From NCBI RefSeq assembly GCF_002775205.1, contig NC_036460.1:2176056-2240055 (forward strand): a stretch of 64,000 bases of DNA. Reading direction: 5' to 3'. The DNA comes from Xiphophorus maculatus (Eukaryota; Chordata; Actinopteri; Cyprinodontiformes; Poeciliidae). Below, piece after piece: positions 10,970 through 23,600 of the stretch. The first letter of the stretch is position 1. Each line of letters starts with the position of its first letter. A program made the position numbers and the translations under genes. Below the pieces are notes generated by a model. The model made no database searches. It saw only the letters and a program-made list of their open reading frames with translations, and was not told where the DNA came from.

Positions 10970-11150
10970 CGGTTCTGGAGATAAATTCAGGCTCATGATT
11001 GGAGCGACGAACAAAGCTCCAAGTTTTGTTCCCATGTCTGGTACCGCTCTCCCGGATTTCTCCTTCAGTCTCTCCTGTCTGCTTCCCCAAAGGAAACCAA
11101 ACATCATTTTTCTAACTGTTGTCATTATTCTATGGGGCATCGGGAAAGTT
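10970..11150 (-). mobile_element. Tx1/L1-like fragment, inverted
   Basis: The minus strand encodes a PHRIMTTVRKMMFGFLWGS block matching the thumb region of the copy at 5898-7911 (LPHKIMAAIRKMMFRFLWGS). It is cut short on both sides and directly abuts the 3' end of the GC-rich copy. Confidence 0.65.
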
Positions 11151-11321
11151 GATGCAAGAAAGACCAGAGTGGATATAATTTCTGTTTGACATTGGAGAAT
11201 ATCTGAATTATTATAATATCTGAACTTTCTTCATACATATTTGAATCTTTAAGAGCGCAGTCCGCACAGCTACCATTTCATACATAGTTAAAGTTCAGAT
11301 ATTTTCTCAGTAACAGTGAAC

Positions 11322-11485
11322 CAGGGGAGAGCGCGAACGCAGTCCCCCACTACCAGAAATTATGCAGTCGAGATTCCCACATTTGGGGAATTCGCAGGGG
11401 TCAGCACAGCCGGAGTGCAATGGCTGAGCCTCACCCTGGGTGAACCACCTTCATGATCATGGTATCTCCCCTGCCAGGTAAGTAT
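11322..11485 (-). ncRNA. U1 spliceosomal snRNA gene, full length
   Basis: The minus strand reads as a complete 164-nt U1 snRNA. It starts ATACTTACCTGGCAGGGGAG, whose first bases pair with 5' splice sites. It contains GCACTCCGGCTGTGCTGACC (stem II), an Sm-binding site AATTTCTGG flanked by stems, and a 3' stem-loop ending CTCTCCCCTG. U1 is the RNA of the U1 snRNP, which defines 5' splice sites and protects nascent transcripts from premature polyadenylation. The length equals the vertebrate norm, and stems looked intact by eye. A PSE-like element sits at the right distance upstream, so this may be an expressed copy, although U1 is multicopy and expression cannot be shown here. Confidence 0.95.
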
Positions 11486-11526
11486 GAGTTGCTCGTCTCT
11501 CCCGCCGGGATGTCTTTCGCGGACAT

Positions 11527-11545
11527 ACCCGCATGACTCACGGTG
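11527..11545 (-). promoter_or_regulatory. Candidate PSE of the U1 gene
   Basis: On the minus strand CACCGTGAGTCATG begins at position -60 relative to the first U1 nucleotide. This resembles the CACC-x-TGA core of the vertebrate snRNA proximal sequence element bound by SNAPc, and position -60 to -45 is where it is expected. No clear octamer-type distal element or canonical 3' box was found. Confidence 0.5.
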
Positions 11546-12135
11546 CCAAACACAGAAAATACATTGAACCAGAATCAGGACGCTGTCGTACTACACTGGC
11601 TAAAACATACAGGAGAAACTGGGTTTTAGAAGAAAATAAAACAGAAAAATGTTTAAAAATGTTTATACATAACGTTTGATTTATTACCCACAATGCAACG
11701 CTGCGCTACACTAGCCAAAGCTAACATACGAAATCGCAACTTTTTCTGTTTTTAATGTATTACAAAACATCAAATACAAAATATGTGAATTAAAATAAAC
11801 TAATCTCGTCGTATTTTTTCCTTACCGTCACGTTAGAATACAGAATGTAAAACATCTACAAGCTTTTTCAATACACGACTTCGTGTTTGCTTCCAGATTT
11901 ATGTTTTGCTGCCATCTGCTGGCAAATAGAAGTTAATTCTATCTCTGAATTGTGTGGAAATACTCAAAACATGCTTACTGAAACACGTACAGAGTATAAA
12001 CTCGAAAATGTACTTTAATAATCATCACCTGACCTATTTGGTGCACAAAACTTTAATGTGTATGGATGGGACGAATAACAGTCAGAAGGAAACAGACTGA
12101 ACACTGTTTCCTTCCTAAAACAATTGCCCAAGTCA

Positions 12136-12188
12136 TTTTTGCCAAAAGTGATTTTTGTTGTTGTTGTTAAAATCACTTTTGGTAAAAA
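12136..12188. repeat. 20-bp inverted repeat (hairpin)
   Basis: TTTTTGCCAAAAGTGATTTT and its complement at 12169-12188 pair over 19 of 20 bases around a TGTTGTTGTTGTT loop. Possibly a MITE remnant. The surrounding 11546-13027 holds no supported gene. Confidence 0.65.
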
Positions 12189-12739
12189 CTGACACAAGTT
12201 ATCATTTGAGAACCTCACGATATGAAGACTGAATATGGACACGCAGAAGAGGCCACCATCGAAACTGTGAACAGATAATAATTCACTTTTTATGGTCTTA
12301 ATAAGAACTTTAGTTATTTGGCGCCGTCCACAGTGGCTTTTAATAACTAAAATAATAAAGAGCCACAAGACGTATCTATAAATAACAATGGGTTTAATCA
12401 GTATTGTCACTAATTACTAAAATCATTTTCCACACTTGAACAATACTAAAAGTAACAGTAATACTGTTTTGGTTGTATTTTCTGCTATTAGGTTGGGAGG
12501 CTTGTGGTGTTTTTACATCACTTTCTTCAAATATTAACATGGAAAAGCTTGTATGTTTTGGATTTAAAAACTTAGGAGCAAAAATAAAATGTAATTCTAT
12601 TTTATTTTGATTTATTTAATTTTAATTTAACAATAACAAATTTTCTTGTAGATATATATCAAAACTTAATAAATTTTCACACATTTTATTTATCTCAGCT
12701 GAGGGGAAAATTGCTCTTCAAATTACTTTAGATCTCTAA

Positions 12740-12990
12740 ACTGTTTGCCCCAAAGGGCCAAAACGGACAAATTTTAATTACTGACGGGCCACAAAATTCA
12801 TTAAATAAAAAAAGATAAAAATGATTTATGAGATTCAACTGACATTTTCCAAGTTTTTTGGACCATGAATCATTTTCTACTTTGTTGGCCAAATTTTTAA
12901 AATCACTCTTGATTTGTGGTCAGGGGCTGAACAAAATCATGTCAAGGGCCACAAATGGCCCCTGGGCCATACTTTGAGCACCCCTGCCTT
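12740..12990. repeat. hAT-like MITE remnant (GGGCCA-rich)
   Basis: The left side carries GCCCCAAAGGGCC. The right side carries GGGCCACAAATGGCCCCTG and ends near GAGCACCCCTGC. This is a common vertebrate dispersed-repeat signature with GGCC-rich ends. It has no coding capacity. Confidence 0.45.
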
Positions 12991-13027
12991 AGACTCTCAG
13001 CGGTGGTTAGAGTGCCCAAAATTTGTT

Positions 13028-13320
13028 CTAAAACAAGAGTAACACTACTTCAACATTTCTATTCAGATAAAAATAAAAAGTAGTCCAAGTGATTATTCGA
13101 GTCAGAGTAAGAAAGTTCAAGCGCTGAGTAACTTATCTGATAATTTAGTTAATGTTTAAAATGATTTTATCAAACAGACATAAATAGTAAGATATGAACA
13201 TATTCTGGGTTTTGTTTTGTTTCGTCTTCATTTAGTGAAGCTACTCACAGTGGATGAAGTATTCAGAAACTTACTCAAGTACAAAAGTACATTTTTCCAA
13301 AATGTTACTTCAGAAAATGC
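13028..13320. repeat. Dispersed repeat family C, copy 1
   Basis: Shares the AAGAGTAACACTACTTCAAC start and the TACTCAAGTA/AAAGTACATTTTT end with copies at 21040-21480 and 29095-29625. Lies just upstream of the proposed capn5 first exon. Confidence 0.5.
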
Positions 13321-13499
13321 CCCGCCTCTCTTCAATCTAGATTTTTTGCTGTAACATTCAGGACGGCTCTGTTGAAAACACAAACGGCCAAAATATTTTT
13401 TCCAACTCTGTAGGAAATCAACATAATAAATAAATCAAGTGTAATATTAGCTCAAAACCTCATTTCAGTGGGCACACCGCTTTAATATCGAGGTTAATA

Positions 13500-13787
13500 T
13501 GAGCTGAAATCGTGCGGTCTCCGTCTTCAACGTGCGGACCTTGAATGCATCACCTACCATGACTGGAGCCGAGGCGGGCTGGAGGCGGCTTGCTGCTGCC
13601 GCTGCTGCCGCTGCTGTTGGTGCGTTTGTGCCTCCTGTCCAAGCTGGGTTTTATTTTGAGGGTCGTAAAGTAACTCTACTCCGGCACAAGACATTTTTCT
13701 TCACTGAACTGGCCTGTAGGAGGAAGAACCTCAGTTCTCCAGGAGGAGAAAACGACTTAGTTTGACATCCGGTGGAGCGAAAAACAG
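13500..13787 (+). other. capn5: Probable 5' non-coding first exon/promoter region of capn5
   Basis: A CpG- and GC-richer island in AT-rich DNA that ends at a good donor (AAAACAG then GTAAAG at 13788). It precedes the first coding exon of capn5 by 3.9 kb. Mammalian CAPN5 likewise starts with a non-coding exon. A TGCTGCCGCTGC triplet-repeat run lies at about 13590-13617. An ATG at 13532 opens a 77-codon frame with an alanine run, but it stops before the donor and matches nothing, so I read it as a leader ORF or chance. The exact transcription start is unknown. Confidence 0.45.
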
Positions 13788-15329
13788 GTAAAGTTGAAGC
13801 TCGACGTTACATCTGGAAACCTTTCCGCAGACCCAAATTCAAACCGTTACTGTCACTTTTTTAAATTTAACTACATCCGAGTAACCGCTCAAACGCGTTT
13901 AATAGCAAATATTGTTAGAAATGTAACTCAATTTTATTCAAAAATGATCTTAAAGAGGCGCCTGATTAATAAAGCATTATTTATTTACAGCTTGAGTTTC
14001 GTTTCCATCTCCCACATAACTTCTGACTTCAGCCAAGCGAGCCCCTTTAAAGTAAAACTGAAGTCAGTTTTTGATGATTGTCTGCCATAGAAATCCTTTA
14101 TTTAAATATATTTTGATGAATTTGATTTCAGTCCAACTTCGAATAGATGTGGTTGTGACCGGAAATGCAGGTTTAATGTTGAAAAAACGTTTTTATTCAA
14201 ACAATATGACTTTTTTGGACAAAAGAAATATTCAGGGTGGTATAAAAATGAACAAGAAGGAAAAAATGTACATTTTTCTATCCTAATTGCTTCAAAATCC
14301 TGGAAAACCTATAGAAATAATAATTTTATTAGCTTTTATAGTAGCTGAACTGATTTGTAGAGATTACTAAACCTCTGCTGATGCTTTTACCTCCTGCTAC
14401 AAATAAATGAAATCCCTTTCTGATGTTTCAACATCTACTTCTGGTTGTTGTTATTCAGCTGTCATGGTGTCTTCATAAAACCACACCCATCATTTGCCCC
14501 TGCTGTTGCTCCATTGTTGAGCCGCAGGGTGTTTTTGTTGGTGTTGGTGTTGGGAGAACAGCCCTAAGCTTTATGTTTACCTTTACATACTGGAAATGCA
14601 TGAAATGTGAAGGTGGATGCACTTTTTAAATCGAGACAGAAACACAGATAAAACCGTTGTGTCAATCTGATGAGTCATTTTCCTGTCATGCTTCTTGTCA
14701 GGCGAAAAAGTTTTCTGCTTTTTTATTTTTATTACTTTTTAATCTAAAATATTTTTCTCTCCTGCTAGAACCTAATGTTTTAAAATAACTAGACTTTGCT
14801 TTGTTTTGAATATTTTATTATTTACTCATATGCAGCTCCCTCTATTAATATTTCTCTAATTACATCTGTTATTCTGATTCCAGTTATACATTTCAGTAAA
14901 TAGAGATTAAACTCTGTGTTGCATAAGGCTGTAATTAAGCTTTTCAACCAAAGAATGCAGTGAAATTGCTTTAATTTGTGATGTGATGCTGACATTTCTT
15001 TCAGGAAAAGCATTTTTTACAGCGTGCATCTCTAAAATGACCTACAGTAGGAGGGTTGATTTGTCTGCCACAGTTAAACCCAGTTTACCCAGTGGGGCTT
15101 TTCTTGGACATTTTCATGGTATTATTCAGTTTTGTTCTTTCATTAAATCAATCTGAGAGTCAGACGTTCTGCTACATGTTTTACAAATAGTAGCCAGATT
15201 GACTAATTTCTTGGCTAGTTAAAAAATGTATAATTAATCCAATCCAAAAGCAAATGGCATCTTTTTTTAAACAATTAACACAAACAACAAAATAACCCCA
15301 AAAAACATGATAGAACTGACTTTTCATGC

Positions 15330-15510
15330 AGACCTGTGGAGACACTGTTGCAATAATCAATAAATAATAATCACATGTATGAGTTTCACTAGACCTTGTT
15401 GGGACATTTAATACCAGAAATGTACTTCAGGTGACAAAAGGCTGACTTTGTAACTGCCTTTATGTTTATTTGAAGGTTCAGGTCAGATACAAAACATTTA
15501 ACTTTCTGAA
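15330..15510 (-). mobile_element. L2-like LINE fragment
   Basis: The motifs GCAGACCTGTGGAGACACTGTTGCAATAATCAAT, TTCAGGTGACAAAAGGCTGACTTTGTAACTG and their spacing match the 32030-32170 part of the larger LINE at 31493-32190. The frame is ruined. (CCAT)-rich simple sequence follows at 15545-15600. Confidence 0.6.
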
Positions 15511-16394
15511 CTACGTATGTGGGTAATGTCCAGCATCATCACCCATTTATCCATCTGTTCATCTTTCTATCCATTCATCCTTTTAACCATCCATCCATCT
15601 CTTCTGTCCAATTAGTGATTCTGCAGGAAAGTCTTTCTGTTTCATTCGCCACCATCTCCTGTTTATAGCCTGTAAGTGACACTGATATAAATCGTGACTG
15701 AGTTTGTGGAGAATGTTTGTCATCCACTTATGTATTTATGTACCTTGCAGGTCTGTTTAAACTATACTTAAATGTCCATCTACAGCATATACAGAGTAAA
15801 CAGATTTTCTAAAGTAAACAGATTTTGGGTTTTGGTCGCTTGAAAACAAAATCTTCTTAAATTGTTGTTTCATCTATGTATTATTTTTGACTGAGTTGCA
15901 AGTATTTGAGCTCTCAAAGCCAGCATGTTTCCATCCAGCTAATGTTTCAGTGTCTGGTCTACAGTGTAGAAAACTGCAGTTCTGTTTTTAAACTGTTTTG
16001 GTTTCCCCTGTTTCCTGTACAAAGGAAGCTTTTAATGCATGTTGGGGATTTTCTAATAAGCTTTTTAATGTCCTAAGAGATGTTACGGAAACTGAGCTGA
16101 ACCAAATTCTCTTTCTGGATGTTTGAAGGGAAAAGACTTTTTATTTGCCGTCCAGTCGTATGAAATGTTGCAGTCAGACTTTAGCACTGGCCATGGTTGC
16201 ATCAGTGATGCCGTCTAATCTGTATTTTGAATGACATCATAAGCGCCTCTGATAAAGACAGAATACTGCGTTACTGTTTGTCGACTTGCCCATAACATTC
16301 TGTTTCACTGACTCAAGGTTTCTCAAAAGAAAAAAGAAAAAAGTTTGGCTTGTTTTAAAATCTAAATCTCGGGTCGTTTTCAGTTTGTGCAAGT

Positions 16395-16740
16395 TGAAGG
16401 TTCCCAGTCGGGCCCCCGATCCCGGGCTACTGGTGTTCCTCAGGGTCCAATTTAGGACCGACTCACTTTCAAATCTAACTCAATGATATACGTAGTTCAT
16501 GCTGTTGGTATCTCCCATATCCATCTAATGTTGCCATGCTGTACATTTCTGCTTCACATATTAAGTGTATGCAGTGCTTTTGGTCAGTATGAATATGGTT
16601 GTGCATTTCTTGCTCTTCTTTTATGATTTTCTTCTGTTTCTTGCTGTACAATGTTTTGATTTTTACTGAACAGGTTCTTGTTGAAAATAGGAATTTGTTC
16701 TCAATCAACTTACCTGGTAAAATAAAGGTGCAAAATTAAT
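16395..16740 (+). mobile_element. LINE fragment with RT motif and 3' tail
   Basis: At about 16430-16455 the plus strand reads GCTACTGGTGTTCCTCAGGG (ATGVPQG), the RT block, with a stop a few codons later. The 3' end near 16700-16735 is TACCTGGTAAAATAAAGGTG, a typical fish L2-type terminus. Everything between is degraded. Confidence 0.55.
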
Positions 16741-17280
16741 ATTTCACACGTTTTTGTTTTCTCATTTGGATTTCTGCTGCTTCTAAAAACAGTAGAAAAC
16801 CACCCAGCCTTTTTTGCCAATAAGTAGGCCAGTCGCAATAAGCACTAAATAAATTAAATGCACGATAAGTTAAAACGAGCCCAATAACTTCCATTTGCAT
16901 GATTTATTGTTTTTCTCTTTCTACCAAAAACTGGACGACGAAAGTCTTCAGTCTGGTGTTTTGGTTTCAACTAAACCTTTTTTTGAAGGACAATTTTGTT
17001 TACAGAAACTTCATAAGTCAATTTATTTGTTGTTTCTGTTATTTTGTTTATTTATTTTGGATATTTAAAATGCCTTCCATTCCAGCGTTAAATATTAGTT
17101 AGAATTTAATTGATTTTGTATCTTAGAGCATGTGTTTGTCCCTTGTTACGCCATTACCTTTTTATTACTTGAAATATAGTGGTATTTAAACAACATTTAA
17201 AATTATACTGTTGTTTAAAACAACAAAACTATAATTTATCACAACAACTTCTTGGACAATTTATTGTCCAGCAAAATTTG

Positions 17281-17460
17281 TTATCATGTCAGACCAAGCA
17301 ATAAATTAAGGTTTTTTTGGTGTCTGAAAAATGACCTGCTTCAAAAATCGAAATCAGCAGGCACTGCTTGTTACCTAGCAACCACAGCAAAGCTCAGCCC
17401 ATCACCTAGCAACCCCAGCAGAGCTCCAGCACGTTTGCTTCCCATAAAAATGTTTTTTTT
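17281..17460 (+). repeat. Dispersed element with two 31-bp X-box units
   Basis: TTTTTGGTGTCTGAAAAATGA at about 17312-17333 matches the flank of the long array at 36918-36930. Two units follow, starting at 17370 (GTTACCTAGCAAC, a perfect RFX X-box) and at 17401 (ATCACCTAGCAAC), exactly 31 bp apart. Same repeat as 36991-37318, with two units instead of ten. Lies 260 bp before the first capn5 coding exon. Confidence 0.75.
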
Positions 17461-17689
17461 AAGTAATTGTCATGTATAAACTAGTTTCGGGGCGTGTCCT
17501 TGATGTTAGACTGTGACCAAACATCATGTGAGTATAAACTGAAGCTGCCAGCTTTCTTGGAGTTGTCTAAATAATCTCCATGACCTGCGTTCTTCCCACC
17601 GAAACACAGAAGTCTCTTTATCAGGATCAAAATGTTGGCGTTGTCGGAGGCCCCGTCTCAGACCTTGGCTTTCATTGTGTGCAGGGGGG

Positions 17690-20600
17690 ATGGTGGCTCC
17701 GTACGAAGGCCAGGCTTTTGCTGCTCTGAGGAGGCGGTGCAGACTGAATGGGACCCTGTTTGAAGACCCTCTGTTCCCGCCATCCGACCAGTCTCTCTTC
17801 TACCAGGGAAATCGCATTGGACACATTACCTGGAAAAGACCCAAGGTAAGGAAATGAGAAACAAGGACATCCCTGGGAAGGGTTTCTACTTAACAAACAA
17901 ATGCTTGCTATCTCAACGCTTGAACAGTTACAGATATTAATCTGAGAAATCTTTTGAAACAAGACGCAGAGAGAAAGTAGGCTGAAAAAGGGGGGTGGTG
18001 ATCGTGAATTAAGAGTGAATGTAAACAGGAGATATTGAATCGGCTGAACATGGAGAAGAATTCAAGGAATTTCTTTTATCCTTCCTGAAATCCAAACTGC
18101 AACCAGTAGACGTCCTTTTTTGTAGTTGTTTGTCTTTTGCTCCACTCAACTCCTTGAGATGTTTACCTGTAACATAAATAATATGCATAATGGAATTTAA
18201 AGAAGTAAACAGACATTGTTGTATATAATCTTTTTAACTAAGGGGATGAGAGATGAGAAGGCTGCCTGAAATCAAACTGATCCAAAACTGTTACTTCCTC
18301 AACTTATTTATCGCTTTAAAGACACAAACGGCGGAGATACCAGCGGCTCACCGCCCGGTGCGGCGCATGTATGTACGTTTCCAGTTTTTAAAAAACAAAC
18401 TTTGTGGGTGCTTATAGTGAGGTGTGCTCTATAGTCCTGAAAATACAGTAACATACATTCTGCATTGAAGAAGGAAACGATCCTTTATCTTTACACATGT
18501 TCTACTCAGAAATGTACAGTTTTAGCTTCACTGGGTTCAGATTCACTAAAACGGTGCTATGTTTGTGCATTTTGGTCAATAAAATATTTATTTCTTTCTA
18601 AATATTTTTAAATGAATAAAAATATTTAATGTTTGTTTGTTTCATGCAAACAATCTTTTTGTTTGTTTGCATGAATTTCTAATATTGTATGTAAAAGTGG
18701 ATAAATAAAAAAATCTATAGAAGTCTCCAAATATTTTTATCCAATTAATCATCAGAATAATGGATAGAATATTGGTTTTACTGCAATAATCATTAGCTGC
18801 AGCTGTAGTTTTAATATCGTCAGAACTTCTTACACCCGGAATCGTCCTTCTCAGTCACTATGGGGCGGGCCGTTTTTGGCACCAGGAGCCACATTTTTAT
18901 CCACAGAGGGGAACCAAACTAAACAAATGCAAAACACTCAAACTATGAAAAAATATAAACACTGAATCTCTTTAATGTTATCAGAGTTTGATATGCTTCA
19001 GTTGCCCCAGGATGTTTGGCATTTCTCGTGATTATTAGTTTCCAGGAGTGCAGCTGCAGTTCATGCTACTGAAATGGGAGATTAAATTATTGCTCAATAA
19101 TTTTCATAAATAGATTTATCTTATCTCTCCTGCTCAGTCCTATCGTCACAATAAAAGCACACGCCTCTTTAAAACGCCTCTAAAGGCAGCAGAGGAGACG
19201 ATGATTATAGTTTCATGTAAAGTGCAGCTTTTAGAATCTGCTCTCCTTTGCATGGATTCAACGTTTGTCCTTTTTTAATTCACAGATATAAATGTAAAAT
19301 TTTACCCTTAACTTTGTTCTCTGTGTAAAAACTCCCACTGCTGGAGGAAAAGTGTTTTTACTGTCAGTCATTAATAATTTGAGTAAATAAATAATTAAAC
19401 TGGTGGCAAAGTGCACTAGGAAGATGATCGATTCTGTTACAGAGTGATGAGGTGGGAAATGTTTTTATTGCTGCCTGATTAACAGGATCTTTTCCTAAAG
19501 TGTTGAGTGAAGGAGTGTAAAAATGTAAAGCAACATTTACAGGTTGGTTAGAAAACTTTTCCATCTCCTGAAATGTGCTGACTAGAGAAAACCGTTTTAT
19601 TTCTATAAAATGTTACACATTGAGTCTATGACTGCAACTACAAAGTATTCTGATGAATAATCAGATAAAAGAAAACCTTTTTACACAAGATTAGAAATAC
19701 ATTAAACCATATCAATAAACGATTAAATTCCTTTTTTAAATAAGAAAAAATAAACATTTTATAGCCTAAAATGCCACAACGTTGATTATTTGTTGATTAT
19801 TAGTAACAAAGAATCTGCAGCTAAAACAACAAAGTGAAAAGCTCAGCACTTTCTAAAACCTCAGCTTGACCTACCGTCAGCAGTGTAGTTCTAATATATT
19901 GATTATCTATTTGATTATAATTGCAGAGCAAACGGGGCTTAACAGGAGGTTTTCTTTGCAGAATTTGAACCAGGTGAAGATAAAAATGTCACTAAAGGAG
20001 AAATTCAAGAAAAAAGTTATTCTTATTATTTTAAATGGAAAATGTACATTTTTATACAGTTTTGTCTGAATTACTGCTCTAAATCCATTATTCTTTCAGC
20101 AAAAGGCCTTATTTTGAGTCAGAATGTTCCAGTTGACGATTAATCAATTACTAAACCTACTTGGCGATTATTTCAATAATCGATTGATCTTGATTAATCC
20201 TATTAATCATTTCAGTGTTTTTGCTTTGAGCACATCATCAGATGACGTTGAAAAAGCAGAAATCCCTTCCAGCCGCCAGACATCCAGCTGAACCAGTCTG
20301 ACAAAGAACAACTTTCTGCCTCGACTTGTTTTATTAGGCAGGAAAGGGAAGGAAAACCTACAGAGAATCTGCTCCACTTGGAGTTTTTCACAGATAGAGA
20401 CAAGTCAGTCGATAAGTAATTAGTAAAAAATGTGGAAGTTATTATCTGTTCTCCATAATGAAGTGTTTTCCGCCTTCATTTGGACCTGAATGAAGGAGTG
20501 GCTCGTACCTACCAGGTGACGACATTTTTCAGGTTCTGGACTTTCTTTGAATCTCAAACTCTTCCAGGAACCTGAACCATGAACTCTTTGAGATACATTT

Positions 20601-23600
20601 GAGTTTGGTCATCTGAACTATTTTTGGTTTTCTTTACATTTCTGACCATGAATTTAAACGTTCTCTGATGTTTCGGATGATCTAAGTGACATACCAGTGC
20701 CTGTTCCCACAGAGTTGGTGGTTCTGCTGGGTGTGTGCCAGTGGTTTATCCCAGCTCTGTTATTTAGCTGCTCTCTAGGTTCCCTGCCTCTGTTTATCTT
20801 TATTTGAACATCATATTTACTCTTTACTCATCTCTTAATGATTGACTGCGCCCTCTGGGTATCAGCCTGTCATTCATTCTGCCGTCCAGCAGTAGCAGGC
20901 TTGGATAAATGCGCCACATAAAAAGAAAAAATGGCAGGAAATGGCTGAGTTGGGTCAGTTATTCACTTTAAATTAACTTAAATAACAATTTCACAGCTGT
21001 ATACCAAAAGGACAGGCTGAATGCTAACTGCATTTACACAGAGGTAAATTATACACAAGTAAGAGTATCACTACTTCAACATATTTTTACTCAAGTAAAA
21101 GTAAAAAGTCCCCAAAAATTATTCAAGTAACAATAAAAAGGTATTTGGTAAAAAGTTACTGAGAAACTGATCAAATTATCAGTAATTTAACATTTAAAAA
21201 TTACATCATCAGATGGACCAAAATATAAAGTTAAGAGGAAATTTTGGTATTTTAAGGACAAAAGATCCAATAATTCATAAAGTAACAAACAACAACAAAA
21301 TCAGGCAAAATAAAATGTTTCCAAATTAGTTTCTTTCAATAAAAAAAACTTGAGAAACTTTAACAGAAACTGCAGCTGTGTGTCTGTTTCTGGTTCAAAC
21401 ATGTTTGTTTTGCATTCAGTGGGAAGAAAATCCAGAAATTTTACTCAGAGTAGAAATACTTCATAAATGTAACTAGTCACTAATTGTTTTTTCCCTGTAG
21501 GAGTTGAGCAGCAACCCTCACCTGTTTGTAGACGGGATCAGTGCTCACGACTTGCACCAAGGCCAGCTGGGAAACTGCTGGTTTGTCGCTGCTTGTTCCA
21601 GTCTGGCTTCCAGAGAAGCATTCTGGCAAAAGGTAAGAGATCATCTAAAACTGGTGTCAAACTCGAGGCCCGGGGGCCAAATCCAGCCCTCGCCGTAGCT
21701 TTTTATGTGACCCTCTAGAAAAATGCAAAAATTCACAAACGCAAAATTCACTTTAAGAACATTTATGATCTTGATGGGGCACAAAATAAAAATGTGTTTG
21801 GCACCACTGGTCGAGATGGTGCACACGTTTCAGATTAAAAAATGCATTAAATAGGAAGAAAATAAATAAACAAAATGCTAAAAATTTTAATTATTTTCCT
21901 TTGTTTTACTAAACAGTATTTTAGTTTAATAAGAAATAAACCTGTTATTCTCACTTTAGAGGTTAGATGTGCAAAATACTAAAAATTCAACTAATTAGTT
22001 ATTTTCCTTTGAGTTTTGCTGCTTTGCACAGTAGCATCTCACTTTAGCCATGAATATCCAGTTATTCTGACTTGAGCAGTCAGAGTTTCTGGTTTCTGTT
22101 TGCTTTGTGGGTCTTTAGCTGTCATGCTGATTTCAGTCCCAGCTGGGCTGTGTAAACGTCTTACGATTAATTGGGTAATCGGATTAAAAAAAGATAAAAT
22201 AAAACATTGGTAAATCTAACATAACAGCAGTGATACTACTGCATATCAACATTAGTCCAATTTTTCACATTTGAGCTTCCCTAACAATATCTTTTCTGTA
22301 GTTTAGAAAACTAACCTGTAACAATAATGGCTCACTTTCTAAGTTAACCTGAAGAAAAGTTATACAAAAACCTGAAATTATATTCAGTGTAATAATAAAG
22401 AGGCAGCCTGCTCCCTGTTTGTGAGCAGGCTATTATAAAAAATGTCTGTACTCCAGCTTTTCTTTTATATATTCATCTTCAGTCGGTTTAATAGATGAAC
22501 TCTCTCCTTGCCCAGACCTTTATAGCGTTTGTGTTCATGTTGGCGACGGGATTTGACTCCTGCATTCGTCACACACAGAAACATCTCCCAGGTATGTAAC
22601 GTCACGATGCGCTTCGCCACCCACTTGTTGCGACCGGGATGTTTTGATGTAAAGCACAGCCGCCAGCCGTGTCCAGTCTGTCCGCTCACCTGTATAAATA
22701 ATCCCGCTGTTCGCTCTGAACCAGCAGCTCTGGGAGGAGAAAAGCTGCCGTACTCCAGGCGTCGCTCCCGTCATTTTGCGGATCCTCATTGGTCCCCAGA
22801 AAAACAACAAAAACCTGGACATTATCATGGATCAGTAAAATCCTCCCTGGCCGAACTTGAAAACTGGATGTTATGCTGCTAATACTTAGCTTTCGTCAAC
22901 AACTCAGGCGGAAGTGAGAGCGCAAATAAAGTCCCGGCCGGAACACGGTGCCTAAATAATGAAACATATTATAACGAGGCTTCGAGGCAGATCAGTTTTC
23001 CTCGAGGAATTTTAATAATCGAGGGACTGGACTCAGTCGAGGAATCGTTTCAGACCTGCTGACCTTTGTGTTCGTATTGGTCTATAACAGACATGAATGT
23101 TAGATTTATCTAATCAGCGTGTTTTTTATTTTAATGTGAATCCTGTCATTTATGTTATCAAATTAATTTTATTAGCTCTTAAGCTCTTGACACAAACTCT
23201 GCTGTACATATTTCCATGTTGACTCCTGAAAATAAGCTTTTTAAAAAAGCTGGAGTGAAATGTTCCTTGTGTTTTTTGTACATGAAACGTTGTTGGCGTT
23301 AAAATGCCATGTTCTGGACTGTTTATCCCTGCCGTTTGCATGGTAATTTACCTGGTAACGCATTTTATTTCTGTGTTCACACTTTTAACAGTTCTTTTGC
23401 ACCACTTGTTAGGCATTTATGTTATGTGTGCCAGAGCTTTAAATCATTTATTAACTCACTTATTAGAATGGAGATGGTGATCAGTGCCATTAAGATTTTA
23501 CCAAAAAGATTTGTTGAAAAATACTTAAAATATTGAATAATCCAACAAACTTCTCAACAAGTAGCATCGATCATCCACAAGGTGGCACCGTTAACTGTCT

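Noticed and set aside
13532..13765. 77-codon frame with alanine run as a protein gene
   Set aside because: It lies in the probable non-coding first exon of capn5, ends before the donor and has no recognisable homologue.
22465..22882. Host gene in the GC-rich patch
   Set aside because: Several overlapping short frames on both strands but no domain, splice pattern or start context; more likely part of a DNA transposon.
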